A DNA stretch of 17,097 bases from an uncultured Rickettsiales bacterium (GTDB lineage: Bacteria; Pseudomonadota; Alphaproteobacteria; Rickettsiales; UBA1997), in contig CATOLK010000007.1 in the NCBI GenBank assembly GCA_951801155.1, forward strand, positions 1 through 17,097, read 5' to 3'. The notes under the pieces are model-generated. The model worked only from the letters and a program-made list of their open reading frames with translations. It was not told the origin of the DNA and made no database searches. Within the stretch, counting starts at the first letter, position 1, and every line of letters begins with the position of its first letter. Shown here one piece after another: positions 15,376 through 17,097 of this stretch. Both the position numbers and the translations under genes were made by a program.

Positions 15376-15436
15376 TTTTTATATAAGAGTTTTACTTGTT
15401 ATTTAAAAACTATTATACCATAGAGAAATTTATAAC

Positions 15437-15458
15437 TTTTATGCAGAAGATCTTTTAC
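15437..15458 (-). repeat. Internal short copy of the edge repeat
   Basis: Read on the minus strand this is GTAAAAGATCT followed directly by TCTGCATAAAA. The right-edge copy has the same two blocks (16928-16938 and 16948-16958), separated by 9 extra bases, AATAGACCT, a near duplicate of part of the preceding block. It sits in the 101-bp convergent spacer between the small ankyrin gene and the orphan gene. Confidence 0.6.
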
Positions 15459-15476
15459 TGGATAGTTTAATTTTTT

Positions 15477-16766
15477 TTAAGCAATATCGATTATTATATC
15501 CTTTTTTTCTAATATATTTTCAAAATAAAAATTTATTTCTTTTAAATTATCAAAAAATTCATTAGATTTCATATAATTAATAAGAAAATTTTGATTTTCT
15601 TTTCTATTTTCGACAATAGTATTAATATCACCTTTAATCGCAGATATTTTATTAATTTTATCCATTCTTATATTATCCGCCAATTCAAAAGGTGTAGTAT
15701 TTCTAAATTTAATAAGATCATTTAACCTATCTGACAAATAATCTCTATAATCTATTAATTCAAATAAATTTGCCTGAGTTTTTTTCAGTTCTTTAATTTG
15801 ATTAGTTATAAACTTTTTTTTATTTCCAACATTAGATTTATTAAATTTATCAAGATAAAGATTAAGTTCCGCAGTTATTACATTTCCTATTTCTTCTTTT
15901 GTTATTGTATGCTCTCTAATGGCATTTGTAACTCTATTAAGTATATCATTATTTGTTAATTTATTAACATTTCTAGAAATATATTTTTTGTAAATATCTT
16001 TTACTATTTTTTTAAAAAAGTCTTTTTGAAGACAAAATTTAATATTTGAATTTACTGATTTTTTAGTAGATTTAAGTTTTATAATTTCTCTATCAATAAT
16101 TTCATTATTTGACGATATAAAAAATTGTTCCCATAAATCATCCGTTTGTTTTTTTAACTGATCACTTATAATTTCATCAGGAATTTTTTCTATAGTTTGA
16201 TATTTTTCCCGATTATTGTTGACAAATTCTATTAAATTCCTTACCTTTTGGCCTAAAACTTTAATATCTTTTTTATCGTTATATTTAAATTTAAAAAAAT
16301 TAATTTGTGCCCAAACATTTTCAGTTTTTTGAAATTTTTTTATTAGATTTTTATAGAAATTATTAAAATAATCTAATGTTGAATGATATTTTTTATGTAA
16401 AGGTGAATCAATAACTATAATTTCTTCTGGTTTATTTGAATTACGATTTCCCAATAAATGATGCAATTCATCCGATTGTTTTAATTTTATTTCGTAATTT
16501 AATTTAAAATTATCTTTATATGTAACACTTCTTTCTACAAGTTTAGGCCTATTGTTATTCAATAAATTTTCATGAAATTTTAAAAAAATATTATATTGTT
16601 CAATAAACTTATTTTTTTGTTCAATAAACTTATTATAACTTTCGTAAAAATGTATAAATAAGTTGGCATTATTGTTAAAAATAGATCTATAAACCAATGT
16701 TTGTATGGTTTTTTTTGCTTGTTTTTCTGTATTATTTGTTTGTTTTTGTTCCATGATTTTTTTCAT
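15477..16766 (-). CDS. Orphan Lys/Asn-rich protein, 429 residues
   Basis: I do not recognise a family. The protein is rich in Lys, Asn, Ile and Phe, predicted mostly helical with coiled-coil-like stretches (for example about 315-380), and has no signal peptide, membrane helix or known catalytic motif that I can see. An N-terminal peptide is duplicated (FIEQKNK, FIEQYNI) by a 21-bp tandem repeat. Two in-frame starts exist, 16766 and 16754; no close Shine-Dalgarno sequence favours either. AAGG at 16779-16782 instead sits four bases before an out-of-frame ATG (16774-16776), with an A8 run between. A promoter is present upstream. It converges on the small ankyrin gene. It may be a host-interaction or structural protein, but that is a guess from context. 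Confidence 0.75.
   Translation of the reverse strand: MKKIMEQKQTNNTEKQAKKTIQTLVYRSIFNNNANLFIHFYESYNKFIEQKNKFIEQYNIFLKFHENLLNNNRPKLVERSVTYKDNFKLNYEIKLKQSDELHHLLGNRNSNKPEEIIVIDSPLHKKYHSTLDYFNNFYKNLIKKFQKTENVWAQINFFKFKYNDKKDIKVLGQKVRNLIEFVNNNREKYQTIEKIPDEIISDQLKKQTDDLWEQFFISSNNEIIDREIIKLKSTKKSVNSNIKFCLQKDFFKKIVKDIYKKYISRNVNKLTNNDILNRVTNAIREHTITKEEIGNVITAELNLYLDKFNKSNVGNKKKFITNQIKELKKTQANLFELIDYRDYLSDRLNDLIKFRNTTPFELADNIRMDKINKISAIKGDINTIVENRKENQNFLINYMKSNEFFDNLKEINFYFENILEKKDIIIDIA
16597..16634 (-). repeat. 21-bp tandem duplication in the orphan gene
   Basis: TGTTCAATAAACTTATT (plus strand) occurs at 16597-16613 and 16618-16634, a period of 21 bases. It produces the repeated NKFIEQ peptide near the N-terminus of the orphan protein. 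Confidence 0.85.
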
Positions 16767-16784
16767 TTTTTTTCATGTAACCTT

Positions 16785-16815
16785 ATTATATTACATATAA
16801 TATATATCTTGTCAA
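16785..16815 (-). promoter_or_regulatory. Putative promoter of the orphan gene
   Basis: On the minus strand a perfect TTGACA (16810-16815) is followed by TAATAT after 16 bases (16788-16793) or TATAAT after 19 bases (16785-16790). The -35 is embedded in a short palindrome, CTTGTCAAG (16808-16816). Confidence 0.6.
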
Positions 16816-16941
16816 GAAAAATAAAATGTTAGAGATACTTTATACTATTTTTTAATAATAATCAAAACTCTTTTATATATTTTTCGACATTTTTTTGTAA
16901 TATTTGTTTTTTTTTAAAAATCTTTATGTAAAAGATCTAAT

Positions 16942-16983
16942 AGACCTCCTGCATAAAACTGTTCTTATTTTCTATATATATTT
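16942..16983 (+). repeat. Right copy of 42-bp inverted dispersed repeat
   Basis: It begins AGACCTCCTGCATAAAACTG and matches the inverse of 5-46 with two mismatches, then diverges. Immediately inside lies AGATCTAAT, a near copy of AGACCTCCT in tandem. The orientation, with AGACCT ends inward at both edges, is what two oppositely oriented elements outside the window would give. Confidence 0.8.
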
Positions 16984-17097
16984 AATAATTTTTATTTTTA
17001 TATCTTTCTTTTTTCATTAGATTTGTTATTTCTTTGATTTTTCTTTATTTGCGTCATTCCAAATTAGAATTTCTTAATAAACTTGTTTATTTAGAAA

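Larger units (their letters stand above)
16767..17097. other. 331-bp gene-free right edge
   Basis: It holds the orphan gene's promoter, T-rich stretches near 16888-16915 and the right copy of the edge repeat. Beyond 16983 there is only AT-rich DNA with GCGTCATTCC near 17052 and no open frame of coding character. I see no RNA gene. Confidence 0.6.

Noticed and set aside
15376..15476. Terminator between the small ankyrin and orphan genes
   Set aside because: AGTTTT/AAAACT (6 bp, 12-base loop) and a distant AAACTAT/ATAGTTT pair are too weak; the T-run near 15470 has no strong stem before it.
1..17097. Defence system, CRISPR array, toxin-antitoxin pair or prophage module
   Set aside because: No nuclease, helicase, integrase, spaced repeats or small paired genes are seen; the DUF5662-like gene alone does not make a prophage.

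Overview
This window looks like a piece of the chromosome of a strongly AT-rich, reduced alphaproteobacterium, most likely a host-associated Rickettsiales- or Holosporales-like endosymbiont. The basis is: very high A+T throughout, Asn/Lys/Ile-rich proteins, an omega subunit with the alphaproteobacterial-style N-terminus (CLDLVPNRF), and two ankyrin-repeat genes of the kind common in intracellular bacteria. The order or species is an inference; no rRNA or other clean phylogenetic marker is present. I found no tRNA, rRNA, tmRNA, CRISPR array or intact transposase.

Layout, left to right. (1) 1-3080, accessory: a 642-residue ankyrin/coiled-coil protein (+), then convergently a DUF5662-like protein (-) whose 3' end contains the ankyrin gene's terminator. 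(2) 3080-6122, translation: single-chain glycyl-tRNA synthetase (glyS type, with the DUF5662-like gene 40 bp behind it) and cysteinyl-tRNA synthetase, both on the minus strand, separated by 331 bp without a gene. (3) 6336-7809: smpB (+) and gpsA (-) converge with one base between their stops; both stops sit inside one hairpin that can terminate both transcripts. (4) 7894-12756: a minus-strand operon nusA-infB-RDD membrane protein, without the rimP, ylxR, rbfA or truB neighbours usual elsewhere. (5) 12757-12943: a compact divergent control region with a sigma70-type promoter on each strand and a perfect 12-bp hairpin followed by a T-run in the nusA leader. (6) 12944-15375: rpoZ with a long acidic tail, ffh, and a 204-residue ankyrin gene 14 bp behind ffh, probably one operon. 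(7) 15477-16766: a 429-residue orphan protein (-), then a gene-free right edge.

Functionally the core genes form a gene-expression set: transcription (omega, NusA), translation initiation (IF2), aminoacylation (GlyRS, CysRS), ribosome rescue (SmpB) and co-translational targeting (Ffh), plus one phospholipid-precursor enzyme (GpsA). Around and between them are lineage-specific genes: two ankyrin proteins, a DUF5662-like protein and an orphan coiled-coil-type protein.

The two edges carry inverted copies of a 42-bp repeat (2 mismatches), and shorter relatives lie in intergenic DNA near 6190 and 15440. This is the strongest non-genic signal. It suggests a dispersed mobile or palindromic repeat, or ends of insertion sequences lying just outside the window. 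I do not see a convincing new multi-gene system such as a defence or secretion locus. The most novel-looking items are the repeat family, the acidic omega tail beside the possible nusA attenuator, and the ankyrin gene joined to the SRP gene.
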